DNA of 64,000 nt from Cephalotus follicularis (GCA_001972305.1 BDDD01000173.1:507833-571832); one strand, 5' to 3'; shown: positions 23,411-35,497, counted from the stretch's first letter. Made by a program: numbers and translations. The notes: generated by a model from the letters alone, not told the origin.

Positions 23411-23544
23411 AATGTACTGAAAGAAGTTTTTAATTGTTTTAAAGCTAGTTTTCCACTTCTTTTCACATTGCCACTTGACCGGAGCCTCACTAGAGTGTTC
23501 AATTGTTTGAAAATAGTTTTAATGATTGTACTGACCGATTGATT

Positions 23545-23788
23545 GCTTGAGTCATGAGTGTTGCTGTGATTCTAAGTTGGTAAAATGGACGCACGTTCCC
23601 ATCCCTCCATTAGGCACCACCACTTATCGGCTTTGCTTCGACGTTGTATTGATACATTGATCGATTGCTTGTGCCATGAGTGTCGTTGTGAGTCTAAGTC
23701 GGTACGATGAACGCACGTTCCCATTTCTCCATTGGACACCACCACCTATTGACTTTACTTAATATTGTATTGACTCGATTGATTGATT
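23545..23788 (+). repeat. 122 bp tandem duplication in C 3' LTR
   Basis: Two diverged copies starting at GCTTGAGTCATGAGTG (23545) and GCTTGTGCCATGAGTG (23667), both with 'gaacgcacgttcccat' or its 'gga' variant and 'ccaccacct/tta'. D's LTR has one copy, so this is a C-lineage duplication. Confidence 0.75.
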
Positions 23789-24798
23789 GATTGTATTGTA
23801 TGGATCCTATAGAGAGACCTTGTGGTTGACGTCGGCATGTTAGGTCGACTTTGTCCACCTATTTCGTCGATCGTTTCTTGTATTGTATTGTCTTGCTGAT
23901 GAGCACGATTGATTGAAGATTGACGCTCGCTAAGGGCCGTAGCTTCCTAACGACATCAGTAGCTCCCTCAGTTGTAGCTCATCGAGATTGTATTGGCCCA
24001 GCCATAGGCTGGAAGATCTATGTGTTCCAGACCTGATCAGTTTGAGAACCGTAGGTAGATCTCCCACCCTTTTTGAAGGACTACCTTCCATGGGATTGAT
24101 CACTGCTAACTGATTGACACTGAATTGACATCGGTCGCACGCTCTATAGGATATTGATTGATTGATTGGGTGTTTCATACACCACCATTAAGTGTCTGCC
24201 ATTTTATTGATTGTTTGCTATAGATCCTATCCGTATGCTCTATTATGGGCCACTGTCATACGGTTAGTCTGATCACCAATTGTACATGTACATTTGCCAT
24301 GTCATGCATTGATATTGTACACCGCACAATTATATTGTTTTGATTGTCACCGATATTGCACATTGTACATGCATACATACTGCATGGGGTTTCTGCTTAG
24401 CCAGTATGGCTAACCCTATCCTTCGGGGTGGGGCTGTGTTGTACCTTTGTGTGTGGCATAGGTAGGGTAGCAGGTAGCAGCGGACAGAAGGATTGAAGAC
24501 TTGATTGATCGCATGACTACTTGGGTGCCGCAGGACTGGTTATGAGATTGTAATGAAGTTTGGAATGTACTGTTTTGTAATACTGTATTGAAGGATTGAC
24601 AATGTATTGTAAAAGACTAGTATTGTAAAAGATTTTCATTGTACTGTATGGATGGATTTGTATTGTATCTTCCGCAAGTGTTATATATTGCAAAGTTTTA
24701 AGTTTTCTGCATTTTTATATTGCTAGTCCTGACCATTGTATTGTGTATTGGTTTGAGTGTAATGCCACGTGTCCGCCCTGCGGGCGCGGGGTGTTACA

Positions 24799-24941
24799 CC
24801 TCCTGTCCGCTCACCGGTGAGCGGAACCCCCAAACCCCCCGAGCGCTAGGGTCATATTATGGGCCCCATAAAATATTTTCTAACCTTAACAATGGCAATC
24901 ATATTTCCATATAACTTTAACAAAATTTTCCAGTCATTACA
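24799..24941 (-). mobile_element. G LTR, right part
   Basis: Carries the 'gagcggaacccccaaaccccccgagcg' block and ends TTTCCAGTCATTACA, both matching the right end of E's LTR. Target AGCGA follows at 24942-24946, after which H's chromodomain frame resumes in register. Confidence 0.85.
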
Positions 24942-24946
24942 AGCGA

Positions 24947-25027
24947 GATAAGGATGTGAGGGAGAAACATCCTCATTTATTGTCGACAAACGAATCTAGG
25001 GTCTAGATAACTTTAAGGAAGACAAGA
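24947..25027 (+). pseudogene. H chromodomain tail, stop codon and polypurine tract
   Basis: After the AGCGA duplicate the frame reads DKDVREKHPHLL, the end of a chromodomain that began TWER at 7011, and stops with TAG at 25004-25006. The purine-rich AAGGAAGACAAGA (25015-25027) lies directly before the 3' LTR and parallels D's tract. Confidence 0.8.
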
Positions 25028-25820
25028 TGTAAGACCCTAGATCTGGTAAATCCATTTACTGCATTTTTCATTCACGTTTTTTTACTGTATTGAAATTGTT
25101 CTTTATAACATGTTTACTGATTGACTTGATTGGAGTATTTTATAACCATATGCATATTTAGGTGTTTTTTTACTGGCTTTAATTGACCATGGTGTAATTT
25201 TACGGATTACTTTGATAACATATACCCTGATATACACTGAGAAACACTGAATCATTTCCTTTAATAAATATCTCCCTCATCCTCACCCCTTACTATCTCA
25301 TTTTTCACAATCACCAAACTTCTCTTCTCTCTTTTCTCACTGTTGCCGAAGTTTGGGAATCTCAAAGGAAGGAATTTTTTTAATTTTCCTTTCTTGTAAA
25401 CTGAATATTGAAGCTTTGTTTAGTTAATTAATCAACTTAGATCTTGATTGAAGCTCATTTTTCTGATTTCTTTAACCTAAAGCAAGAAAAACTTATTGGT
25501 AGATATTCTTTACCTCAAATGCACCATGGATACACAGTTTACTACTTTATACAATGGCTAAACTGATTGATTGAGCTATAAACTGTTTTGGATTGATTGA
25601 ATTAGTAATGAAACTTGTTTTAGGTTGGAATTTGGAACTTTAGACCTAAAATGAGATTTTGATGATTCCTTGAATCCGAACTAGTTTTACCATGTTCATA
25701 TGGTGTTTATGAATTTCCCTAAAGCTGTTCATAACTACACTTTACAATAGAAATAGAGTTTTAGTTCAAAATAAGAAAAATGGCATTAAGGCACTGTGTT
25801 TTAATCCTGCCCAGAAAAAT

Positions 25821-26122
25821 AGCATCAATGCTTTTCGTAAGCATCGAAGCTTATTCAAAGAAATGACATCGATGCCTCCCCATGTTCATCGATGCCATTC
25901 ATTCCTCTTTCTTAAGGCATAGACCTAAAAGCATTGACGTTTTCCTTTAAGCATTGATTCAATTGTTGAAAGCATCGAGACTCTTTGAAAAAACCATTGG
26001 GGCATAAAGATAGAACGAGATGCTTTTCAAGAAAGACATCGATGCATTTATGCTTGAATGCACTGGACTTGAAAGTCCAAGGGAAGATGTCGACACACTT
26101 TCAAATGTATCGACGCCTTTTC
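25821..26122. repeat. Palindrome array in H 3' LTR (decayed)
   Basis: Units such as AGCATCAATGCTTTT, GACATCGATGCCTCC, TCATCGATGCCATT, AAGACATCGATGCATTT and GTATCGACGCCTTTT. These are mostly the CpG-poor CATCGATG forms, as expected for the oldest element. Confidence 0.8.
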
Positions 26123-26860
26123 CCTATTTTCTTCAAGTGGACTTATTTCATGGTTTTAATTGGAAGTTACACTAGACAATTCCTGAGACCTTTCTAAGGC
26201 CTGTGTATACTGGTTTAACACTGTTTTCAAAGTGACTCAATCATGAAACTATTCTCGCTTATAATGAACTATTTTCTACACGAAGTGGACCGAACTGAAA
26301 CTGTATTTCTAAATTGATATTGTATCGACTGACTGATTGATTAATTGTTCGAACCTATTAGAGCTACCTTAGTGAATTCAAGTCAAGCATGCTAGGCGTT
26401 GAACTCTATTCAACTGTTACCTTTGATTAGGTAGTTTCAAATTTTAATGTCTTTTACTAACTTGATAATTCCAGTATATATATAGCTGAGTAGTCTATTT
26501 ACCGATCCTTAGACAACTATACCTAGCTGAGTAGTCTATTGGGGTGATCCTAAGACAACAATGAGACTTAACTGAGTTATCACTTGGGCTGATCTAGGAT
26601 ATTGAAGTCAAATCTAACTTAGTTTTCTCTTGGATTTATCTAGGATAGTTAGATCACCATCTAGTCCGTATTATCCACGGGTTGTTCTATGGATGGCTAG
26701 ATTATCTATACTTACCGTTTTTGAAGGACTTCTTTCTGTGGGTTTAGATTCACCGATACCATATCAAAGGTCATTAAGCTCTATAGGTTGACTGAGTGTC
26801 TTTGTACACTTGTATTAGATTGTTTGATAGATGATTGGATATGATTGTATGTTTAGGTCC

Positions 26861-26891
26861 TACACACACACACACACAAATACACACATAC
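26861..26891 (+). repeat. (CA)n microsatellite in H 3' LTR
   Basis: TACACACACACACACACA followed by AATACACACATACAT. H's 5' LTR has no such repeat at the matching place (near 2175), so it expanded after insertion. Confidence 0.85.
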
Positions 26892-27208
26892 ATCAGCATG
26901 GGACAGTTGTATATAAATATTCGACCACAACTAGAACTCATGCATATAGCATAACATGCATTATTACTGTTTAAACTGTTCACTCTATTGTGCATGGGAA
27001 ATATTGTGCTTGGCCGTATGGCTAACCCATCATTCAGAATGGGGTATTGATATTGTGTACAAGATGGGAAGCAGGGAGTATCGGACAGTGGGTCAATGTT
27101 TCTACAACTGTTTGAACTTAGAGTTGACTTTGGTAAACGTTCTTTTATATTCACACTGGCAGGACCGTATTGCAAATGAGTTGTATTGAATTGTATGCTT
27201 GTAGGCAT

Positions 27209-28513
27209 TGTTAGAGATGGTGACTCGTCAAGCCACTGAGTGGCTGGATGTAGCTGTTATTATCTTTGAGTTAAAACAATCTTGTTCCATTTATGTGACT
27301 TATGTGTATACTTTTATTATACTGGGAAGCTGTATGTGTTTTATCATATCATCGAAGCGGTTTGAATTTATTATCTTCTCACATATATGGTGTCCAATCA
27401 CATCAAGGGTTGAATGTCGGGTCTGGGGGCTATGAGAACGACTCCCTTATTCCCTGTGATTAAACCGTTCCAAGTCGGAGGGTTACTTATATGGGACATA
27501 AGTGAACCGGTTAGACTTGCCGCGTTATGCTTACTCCAGCAGGTTGGATGCTGGAGTATCTGATTGCCACTTAGGAGGAACCCTAAAGCTAATACGGGGT
27601 GCATGCTTGGAGCATGTATACTGAACTTGACACTGCGTAGGAACACTACTTGGATGGTCGCTAATACCGTGTCAGTAGAAATTCCTATCTGTAGCGATAG
27701 TGTATAGGCGCCGAGTGCCTAGTAGGACCTTGCAGGACCTGTCTGATCCTTATACCTGAGCTACTGCTCTACGTTATGTAAAGGAAGGTTGGCTTTAATC
27801 TCCGCCCTACCCAGTCCTCTCGCGGGATTAGTAAACAGGCGATCTTTGGGCCTTACGGAATCTGCATGAATGTGAGCGAGTACGCAAGATGGAATTGTCA
27901 CACCTATAACAAGGGTGATAGGCTCTATAGCATATGTATTCATTATGGACTGAAAATACCTGCACAGTTTACGGGGACTGGAAACTAGGTTTTTAGAAAA
28001 TTTCGCTAATAGTCGTAATGAGTTTATGGATTTATAGCTACTGGGAAAAACTAGGATTGACATGTATCCTTACCTCAGGCCGTGGTTGGAGCCAAGGATG
28101 ATGAGGGATTATAGTACACGGTAACCAACGATAGGAAAAAGTACCAGGTAAATTGAAAACGGACATTTATGTGGAAATTAATATGGAATTAATTTTCACA
28201 CTCGGATAATATTGAATATTATTTTGGGGTCATTAAAATAGTCTGGATACTATCTAAAATGACTTTACCTGACCCTATGGGAGTTTTGGTAATTTATTAT
28301 CGTTACTAATTTTGATCTAGACTTTCGGGTTCCGACTGATTATTGGAAAAGGGACTTGTGTTAGATACATGTCACTTGGTGGTAAATCTAGTTGTTTAAC
28401 TAGTATATATTAATTAGACATTAGTGGGATACTTGGCGCCACATGTATGTGGTCGCTTGTACCTTATCCTACTATATGCCTTATTGATATATAAAGAGAA
28501 GTGTTAAAAAGGG
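27209..28513 (+). mobile_element. A 5' LTR, first part
   Basis: TGTTAG start, non-coding, and cut at 28513 by D's TGTAACACC. The stretch 28060-28350 ('ggatgatgagggattatagtacacgg', 'aattaattttcacac') is shared with L in reverse orientation at 58650-58960, so L is a related copia LTR. Confidence 0.75.
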
Positions 28514-29802
28514 TGTAACACCTCGCGCCCGCAGGGCGGACACGTGGCATTACTCTTAATCCAATACACAATACAATGGTCGGGACTAGCAATAAAAAAA
28601 ATGCGGAAAACCTAAAACTTTACAATATATAACACTTGCGGAAGATACAATACACTGATCCATACATACGACACAAATCCTTTACAATACAAGTCTTTTC
28701 AATACATTAACAATCTTTCAATACAATATCTCATCAAACCATCAATACAGTATTACAATACAATCCTTTTGCTACAATGTCTCAATCAGCTCTGCGATGC
28801 CCAAACGGTCGTGCAATCGAATCGAATCGAATCTTCAATCTTTCTGTCCGCTGCTACCTGCTGCCTTACCTATGCCGCACACAAAGGTACACACAGCCCC
28901 ACCCCGAAGGATGGGGTTAGCCACACTGGCTAAGCAGAATCCCCATGCAGTATGTATGCATGTACAATGTGCAATATCGGTGACAATCTATACAATATCA
29001 ATGTGCAGTATACAATATCAATGCATGACATTGCAAATGTACATGTACAATTGGCGACCATACTATCTGTATGACAGTGGCCCAAACAGAGCATACGGGT
29101 AGGATCTATAACAATCAATCAATGGCAGACACTCAATGGTGGTGTATGAAACACCCAATCAACAAATCAATATCCTATAGAGCATGCGACCGAGTCAATA
29201 CAATGTCAATCGGTTAGCGGTGATCAATCCCACGGAAGGTAGTCCTTCAAAAAGGGTGGGAGATCTATCTACAGTTCCAGATTGATCAGGTCTGGAACTC
29301 ATAGATCTTCTAGCCTATGGCTGGGTCAATACGGTCTCGATGAGCTACAACCGAGGGAGCTACTGATACAGTTTGGGAGCTACGGCCTCAAGGGAGCATC
29401 AATCGACAATCAATCGGTACCGCTCGTCAGCGGGTCAATACAATACAATAAATGAAACGATCGACAGAATAGGTGGACAGAGTCAAAGACCTGACATGCC
29501 GACACGAATCATGAGGTCGCTCTATAGGATCCATACAATACAATCAATCAATCCGATGTATCAATACAACGTCGAAGCAAAGCAATAAGTGGCGGTGCCT
29601 AATGGAGGGATGGGAACGTGCATCCATTTTACCGACTTAGACTCGCAGCAACACTCATGACCCAAGCAATCAATCGGTCAGTGCAATCATTAAAACTGTT
29701 TTCAAACACTTGAACACCTCAAGTGAGGCTTCGGTCAAGTGGCGATGTGAAAAGAAGTGGAAAACTAGCTTTAAAACAGTTAAAAACTCCTGTCAGTACA
29801 TT

Positions 29803-30155
29803 AGGCGTCGATGTCTTTGGTGAAAGACATCGACTCCTCTTTAAAATGGAGGAAAGACGTCGATGTTTTTAGAAAGACGTCGATGTCCTTCCCTGTTTAT
29901 GCAGAGAACTGGCCAAAGACGTCGACGTCCTTGGAGAAAGGCGTCGACACTTTTCAATAAAAATAGCCTGAGAATGCGCATCGATGTTCAGCATCGATGT
30001 CTTTCCAAGGGAGAGACACCTCGAGGCAAGAGACGTCGATGTCTTTGAAAGACGTCGATGTCTTTGCTGCAGAATCAAGGATAAAGCACTCGTATGAAAA
30101 AGACATCGACACCTTTGGGCTAAGGGTCGACGTCTTTCCGGGCAGGGTCGATTTT
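29803..30155. repeat. Palindrome array in D 3' LTR
   Basis: About fourteen units, including two AAAGACGTCGATGTCTTT in tandem with only a few bases between. Decayed units (GGGTCGATTTTT) sit at the edge. Confidence 0.88.
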
Positions 30156-30631
30156 TCTGGAAGAAAATGGTGCCAATCTCAAGCCAAAATCCAATTAAAA
30201 GACATTCTTTGAAAACCAAAGTTTACAATCACTCATTTGAGGTTAGCAAGACTAGTTACAACCTTCCAAATTCGATTTCAGTCATTCAATTTAACAATTA
30301 GGTCAAGGGTTTGACATAAACCCTAAAAACCTCAATTCAATCACTCAATTCAATCATGCAATTCAATCAATCAATAAATAAAACAGTAGGCAAATTCAGT
30401 AAAGAAGTCCTACCTATCACTGAAGCTTCAAAAGTTGAGCTTCCAAACACTTAATCGGTTGTTGTGTCGTTCAATCACCAATCCACTCTTTGCAATTGTT
30501 GTTCCTGTCAATGGTGATGCGATCCGGGGCTGCGATGGTGGAATATGGAGGCTGCCCCACTAGAGAGATAGGGATAAGGATAGAGAAAGAAGGATGAATG
30601 GTGAGAATGAGAGAAATGACAAAGGAATTAA

Positions 30632-30640
30632 CTTATATAG
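30632..30640 (-). promoter_or_regulatory. D LTR TATA box
   Basis: CTATATAAG on the minus strand, about 180 bp from the LTR start. It is followed in the sense direction by a pyrimidine-rich stretch (30545-30620). The same CTATATAAG is in solo LTR I at 43855-43863. Confidence 0.6.
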
Positions 30641-30818
30641 TCGATTCGGTCAATTCTCCGAAACTCAGCCCAAAATCCCAACTATACATGCATATGATCA
30701 ATAATATATCAATAGGTATAAGAATACCTCAATTCAAAGCAGTTCAGTACGGTCCAATACGGTGCAACACGGTATGATGTATGAATGAACAGTGCCAAAG
30801 GGAATTCGGGTCGTCACA

Positions 30819-30834
30819 TTCTCCCCTCCTTAAA
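30819..30834 (-). other. D polypurine tract
   Basis: AAGGAGGGGAGAA on the minus strand, immediately before the 3' LTR. It is the primer for plus-strand DNA synthesis in this class. Confidence 0.8.
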
Positions 30835-30871
30835 GGAATCTGGTCCCCAGATTCATCGGTCAAACGATCAA

Positions 30872-33829
30872 TCAATCAAATAGGAAAGGATATGTCTCTC
30901 TCATATCGTCCTCACGCTCCCAGGTGCGCTCCATAGAACCATGATACTGCCATAGAACACTGACCAAAGGGATGGTCTTGTTCCTCAATACTCTGATCTG
31001 TCGGTCAACAATCTGTATAGGAGTCTCTGTAAATGATAAGTCAGGTTCCAACTGAATCTGACCAAACTCAATGATGTGTGAAGGATCTTGAACATATCTC
31101 CTCAATTGAGAAACATGGAACACATCATGCACTCCCGACAATGTTGGAGGCAAGGCAAGCCTGTAAGCAAGTCGGCCAATCCGATCCAATACCTCAAAAG
31201 GTCCAATAAAACGAGGAGAAAGCTTTCCTTTCTTCCCGAATCTCATGACTCCTTTAGTGGGCGACAGTTTGAGGAAAACATGGTCACCAACACTAAACTC
31301 TAAGCCTCTGCGATGAACATCAGCAGAGCTTTTCTGTCTACTATGTGCAACAATTAGTCGGTCTCTTATCAATTTCACTTTCTCTGCAGTAATCTGTACA
31401 ATATATGGCCCCAAAATACTCTTTTCACCGAGCTGATCCCAACAAACTGGTGATCGGCACTTCCTACCATATAGGGCTTCATAGGGAGCCATCTGTATGC
31501 TCTTGGGATAACTATTGTTATACGAGAACTCAACCAAATCCAAGTAGTCGTCCCAACTACCTCCAAAGTCGAGTACACATGCTCGAAGCATGTCCTCCAA
31601 TGTCTGAATGGTCCTTTCGGACAAACCATCTGTTTTGGGATGAAAATCAGTGCTGAAACTCAATTCTGTACCCATAGCTACCTGTAACTTCCTCCAAAAC
31701 CCGGAAGTGAAGCAAGAGTCTCGGTCCAAAACAATGCTGACAGGAGCTCCATGTGCTTTAACAATCTCTTTCATGAACAACCTGGACAACTTTTCTCTAG
31801 AATAAGTCATCCGAATCGGTAGGAAGTGGACCGACTTCGTGAGCCGATCGACCATAACCCAAATACCATCATGTCTATCATGAGTCAGAGGCAACCCAGA
31901 CACGAAATCCATGGTAATATGCTCCCATTTCCACTCAGGGATGAGCGAAGGCTGAAGCAAGCCTGCCGGTCTCTGGTGCTCTGCCTTAACTTGCTGACAA
32001 GTGAGGCATCTCGACACAAACTCTGCGATTTCTCTCTTTATACCAACCCACCAATAGCTAAGTTTTAGGTCACGATACATCTTCGTACTCCCTGCATGGA
32101 CAGAGAGACGAGATTTATGAGCTTGAGAAAGAAGCTCTTCCTTCAACTCGCTATCGGCTGGAATGCAAATTCTGTTCCTGTATCTCAATAACCCATCTGT
32201 AGAGAGAGAGAAATCGGGTTTCAATCCTTCATCAATAGTAGTAGCTACTTTCTGTAATTCAATATCCACTATCTGTGCATTTCTAATCCGGTCAAGCAAT
32301 GTAGGTTGCACCTGTATGTGGGAAAGAGTCATACAAGATAGCTTGCGACTCAATGCATCTGCAACGACATTGGCTTTTCCAGGATGATATTCGATATCAC
32401 AATCATAATCATTAAGAAGCTCAAACCACCTCCTCTGCCTCATGTTCAATTCCTTCTGTGAAAAGAGATATCTCAAACTCTTATGATCAGTAAACACTGT
32501 GAACTTGGTCCCATAAAGGTAGTGGCGCCATTTTCCAAGAGCAAAGACAATGGCCGCCAATTCCAAGTCATGCACTGGGTAGTTTTCTTCATGTGGTTTG
32601 ATCTTTCTCGATGCATATGCAATCACTTTTCCGTATTGCATAAGAACCCAACCAAGCCCTTTTCCAGAAGCATCGGCGTAAACAACAATGACTTCGTTCC
32701 CGTCTGGCAAGGCTAAGACAGGAGCGGAAATCAATCTGTCTTTCAACTCTTGAAAACTTATTTCACAATCACTATCCCATACTAAGGCAGCGTTCTTCTG
32801 TGTCAATCTGGTCAACGGTGTTGCAATACGGGAAAATCCCTCAACAAACCGACGATAATAGCCTGCTAAACCCAAGAAGCTGTGAACTTCGGAAGCATTC
32901 GTCGGTCGTTTCCAATTTTTCACTTCCTCTACTTTTGATGGATCCACTGATAAACCATCACCAGAAACAATATGCCCTATAAAAGCAACCTCCGATAGCC
33001 AAAACTCGCACTTGTCGAATTTTGCATACAATCGGTGATCCCTCAAAGTTTGCAATATAATGTAGATATGCTGGGCATGCTCCTCATCAGTCCTGGAATA
33101 GACCAAGAGGTCGTCAATGAACACTACAATGAACTGATCCAAATACTGCCTGAACACTCGGTTCATCAGGTCCCTGAAAGCCGCAGGAGCATTGGTCACA
33201 CCAAAAGGCATAACTAAGAACTCATAATGGCCATATCTCGATCTGAAAGTCGTCTTCAGAATATCCTCCGGTCTGACTTTCAACTGGTGGTAGCCCGATC
33301 TCAAGTCGAGGTTAGAAAACACTGTCGCTCCTCTAAGCTGGTCGAACAGCTCGTCAATGTGCGGTAGAGGGTACTTATTCTTCACTGTAACTTTATTGAG
33401 TTGTCGGTAGTCAATACACATACGGAGCGATCCATCTTTCTTCTTGACAAAAATAACAGGTGCTCCCCAGGGTGAAGTACTAGGTCTTATAAAACCTTTG
33501 TCGAGAAGATTCTGTAGCTGTATCTTTAACTCTTTCAATTCTATCGGTGCCATTCGGTACGGTGCTCGAGAAATTGGTGCAGTTCCTGGTATCAAATCAA
33601 TCACAAATTCTATCTCTCTGTCCGGCGGTAACAACGTCAAATCCCGAGGAAAAACATCTCCGAACTCGCAAACCACTGGAATATCTTCCAGTTCCGGCCG
33701 CCATCTGTCAGTATCGAGCACATGTGCCAGAAACCCCTGGCATCCCTGTCGTAACAATCTATCCATATGCAAAGCCGAAATCATCGAAACCAACAAAGGC
33801 TCTAAGGTGCCAAGAAACCGAAAAGGTGG
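30872..33829 (-). pseudogene. D pol: RT, RNase H, integrase, chromodomain
   Basis: Open from just after the TGA at 33830-33832 to TAG/TGA-free end at 30872 (974 codons counting from the Met at 33796). Numbered from that Met: RT at about 105-270 with [29 protein letters not shown] and FIDD at 226-229; RNase H with [24 protein letters not shown] and VADALSRK; integrase zinc region [12 protein letters not shown], then [11 protein letters not shown] (Asp), [12 protein letters not shown] (Asp) and [11 protein letters not shown] (Glu). The C-terminus is a chromodomain, [16 protein letters not shown] ... TWERE, which in this clade guides integration to heterochromatin. All catalytic residues I checked are present. 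Confidence 0.93.
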
Positions 33830-35497
33830 TCATCCCGGAGGACTAAAAACCAATACTTTCCGATGACAATCCACCTGAGCAAAGCTAGCAGACAACCAAT
33901 CCATGCCAAGAATCACATCTAGGCAATCCATCGGTAAAACAATAAGATCGTCTAACAAGCAACGATCATCAATCTCAACAATACAATCTCTACACACTCA
34001 ATCAGTGGTCGCTGACTCACCGAGAGGTGTGGATACCTCCATAAAGAAAGGGAGGTACTCAGGCCTCAAACCAACATGGGAGACAAAATGCAATGCAATG
34101 AATGAATGGGATGAACCCAGATAAATAGGACCCCGTGCTGGAAGCTGAAAGAGTCGAATGGTACCTCCAATCACAACATCTGACCCTGCTGCAGCACCCG
34201 GTTCCATAGCAAACACTCTAGCCTGAACTGTCGGAGTAGAACTCATAGGCTGCTTCCCCCTGGACTGTGAAGTCCCACGGGAAGAAGACGGTACACTAGC
34301 TGTCGGTCCTGGTGGAGGCGGTGCCCGCTGTGTCTGATCAAATCCTCTAGGACGAGAACTCCGAGGGCAATCTCTAGCAATGTGGTCAGGACCACCACAA
34401 ACCAAGCAATGGCCCAAGAACCATCTACAATTCTTATAAGTATGGTTGGTCTTCTGACAATGCACACAAGGAACCGTAGCACTCTGATTACCACTCTCAG
34501 AAAGTCTGGAGGGTGTACCCTGACTAGGTGCTGGAGATCGGCCTCCTCGATGTGCGTTCCTCGATGTGCCTCTCCTCTGGGAACAGGACAGATTCCCGCT
34601 ATTCTGATTACTACCTTGAGAACCAGGTGAGGGGCTACTATCAGTCTTCTGTGATTTAGCACTGCCACTGTCACTACCACTATGCCAAGAAGAAGGAGTA
34701 GGCCTGGTACAGGCTGCATTCCTCATCAGTTTAGCCTCAGCTGCAATATCCTCAAGCTGCATAGCTCGGGAAGAAATATCTGATATGGAGGTCAATCCCA
34801 AGGGAGTCAATTGCCTCCTCAAATCCAATCTTAGTCCCCAAAGGAACTTCTTTGCTCTACGCTCTTGGCCTTCCACTAAGTATGGAGCAGATCGGGCTAA
34901 CTGCATGAATCTTGCTTCATACTCAGCAACTGTCAGGCTTCCTTGTACCAAGTTAGCAAATTCAATCTCCCTTCTGTCTATCTTCACCTGAGGGTAGTAC
35001 CTTGCATAGAATTCTATTTTGAAGGCATCCCAAGAGCGGACTGTACCATTTCTTGTCCAATCTGTATTAACCATAGCCCACCAGTGCTCAGCTTCTCCTT
35101 GGAGCTTATACACTGCAAAAACCAATCTCTGTTCATCATCACATCCCATGACCTCAAAAATCTCTTCCAGATGGGTTAGCCAAAACTCAGCAAGGGTAGG
35201 ATCAGGGAGTCCTACAAATGTTGGAGGCTGCAACTTTAAGAAACCGCTCAACATATCTTCTCTCCTTGGTCTACGTTCCACTCTAGCCTGTTGGCGTCCC
35301 ATCAGAGTATACATCTGTGCCATAGTGGCACAGAATTGTCTCCAAACTTCAGGGTCAGCACCCACTGGTGGAGCATTGGGGTCATACTCTGGAAAAGCAT
35401 TACTAGGAGCCGGTTCATCATCAACAGGAGCAGGGGCAGGAGCAAGGGCAGGAGCATTCCTTCCACCCCGTCGGCCATGCCTTCCTATGTTTTCCAT
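33830..35497 (-). pseudogene. D gag and protease, two stops, protease Asp replaced
   Basis: ATG at 35497 starts MENIGRHGRRGGRN, preceded by in-frame leader codons. Residues about 50-260 are the retrotransposon capsid (VWRQFCATMAQ, WLTHLEEIFEVMG, WWAMVNTDWT, EFYARYYPQV). Two zinc knuckles lie at about 344-357 (CVHCQKTNHTYKNC) and 364-377 (CLVCGGPDHIARDC). At the protease active site the sequence is IYLGSSHS where C has IDPGSSHS, so the catalytic Asp is Tyr. TGA codons at 33998-34000 and 33830-33832 correspond to CGA in C. The frame is the same as pol, so gag-pol is one ORF in this family. Confidence 0.92.

Larger units (their letters stand above)
9044..24798 (+). mobile_element. C: Tekay-like chromovirus, interrupted by copia B and deleted at the 3' end
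   Basis: Same family as D and solo LTR I. Parts in order: truncated 5' LTR (9044-9306), primer site, gag N-terminus (9489-9881), [B], gag-PR-RT-RNaseH and part of integrase (19484-22744), and a 3' LTR missing its first few hundred bases (22745-24798). The coding part has eight premature stops and one frameshift. The left flank is E-family LTR (G). The 5' LTR lacks about 2 kb at its start, so C's own target duplication cannot be checked. Confidence 0.85.
22745..24798 (+). mobile_element. C 3' LTR lacking its first few hundred bases
   Basis: Begins 'gagtgattggaagctcaacttttgaag', matching the interior of D's LTR (30438-30455 reversed), and ends GGGCGCGGGGTGTTACA at 24798. It contains a palindrome array, a 122 bp tandem duplication, GATT runs near 23775 and a 'ctaaccctatccttcggggtgggg' block shared with D, H and I. 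Confidence 0.88.
2061..27208 (+). mobile_element. H: old, decayed Tekay-like chromovirus, host of the left-hand nest
   Basis: H is made of a 5' LTR remnant (2061-2667), primer site, gag, protease, RT, RNase H, integrase and chromodomain (2856-7019 and 24947-25006), a polypurine tract (25015-25027) and a 3' LTR (25028-27208, itself cut by A). The proteins resemble those of C and D in this window: the gag begins MENRG and the RT has FIDD. The reading frame is broken by many stops, frameshifts and deletions. H is the outermost host of G, C, B and K on the left and of A on the right, so it is older than all of them. Confidence 0.85.
25028..27208 (+). mobile_element. H 3' LTR, cut by copia A
   Basis: Starts TGTAAGACCCTAG right after the polypurine tract. 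From 26742 to 27208 it aligns with H's 5' LTR fragment. It contains a palindrome array (25821-26122), a CA repeat (26861-26891) and the 'cgtatggctaaccca' block. At 27209 TGTTAG of copia A begins. The distal H LTR sequence expected after A is not seen in the window. Confidence 0.8.
28514..30818 (-). mobile_element. D 3' LTR (2305 bp, complete)
   Basis: On the + strand TGTAACACCTCGCGCC ... GGTCGTCACA. The best full-length LTR of the C/D/I family in the window. Contains the palindrome array and a TATA box at 30632-30640. Confidence 0.9.

Noticed and set aside
27209..28513. Possible host gene between H and D
   Set aside because: Only short ORFs; TGTTAG start, position before D and similarity to L identify it as copia LTR.
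29803..30155. Regularly spaced repeats resembling a CRISPR array
   Set aside because: Units are palindromic, variable, unevenly spaced, inside LTRs of a plant genome, with no cas genes.
33444..33866. 140-codon + strand ORF opposite D's RT
   Set aside because: Antisense shadow of pol. The homologous shadow in C (20722-21144) shows it follows the conserved pol codons.
34243..34719. 158-codon minus-strand ORF overlapping D gag
   Set aside because: Shadow of the gag frame. The same shadow appears in C at 20106-20345.
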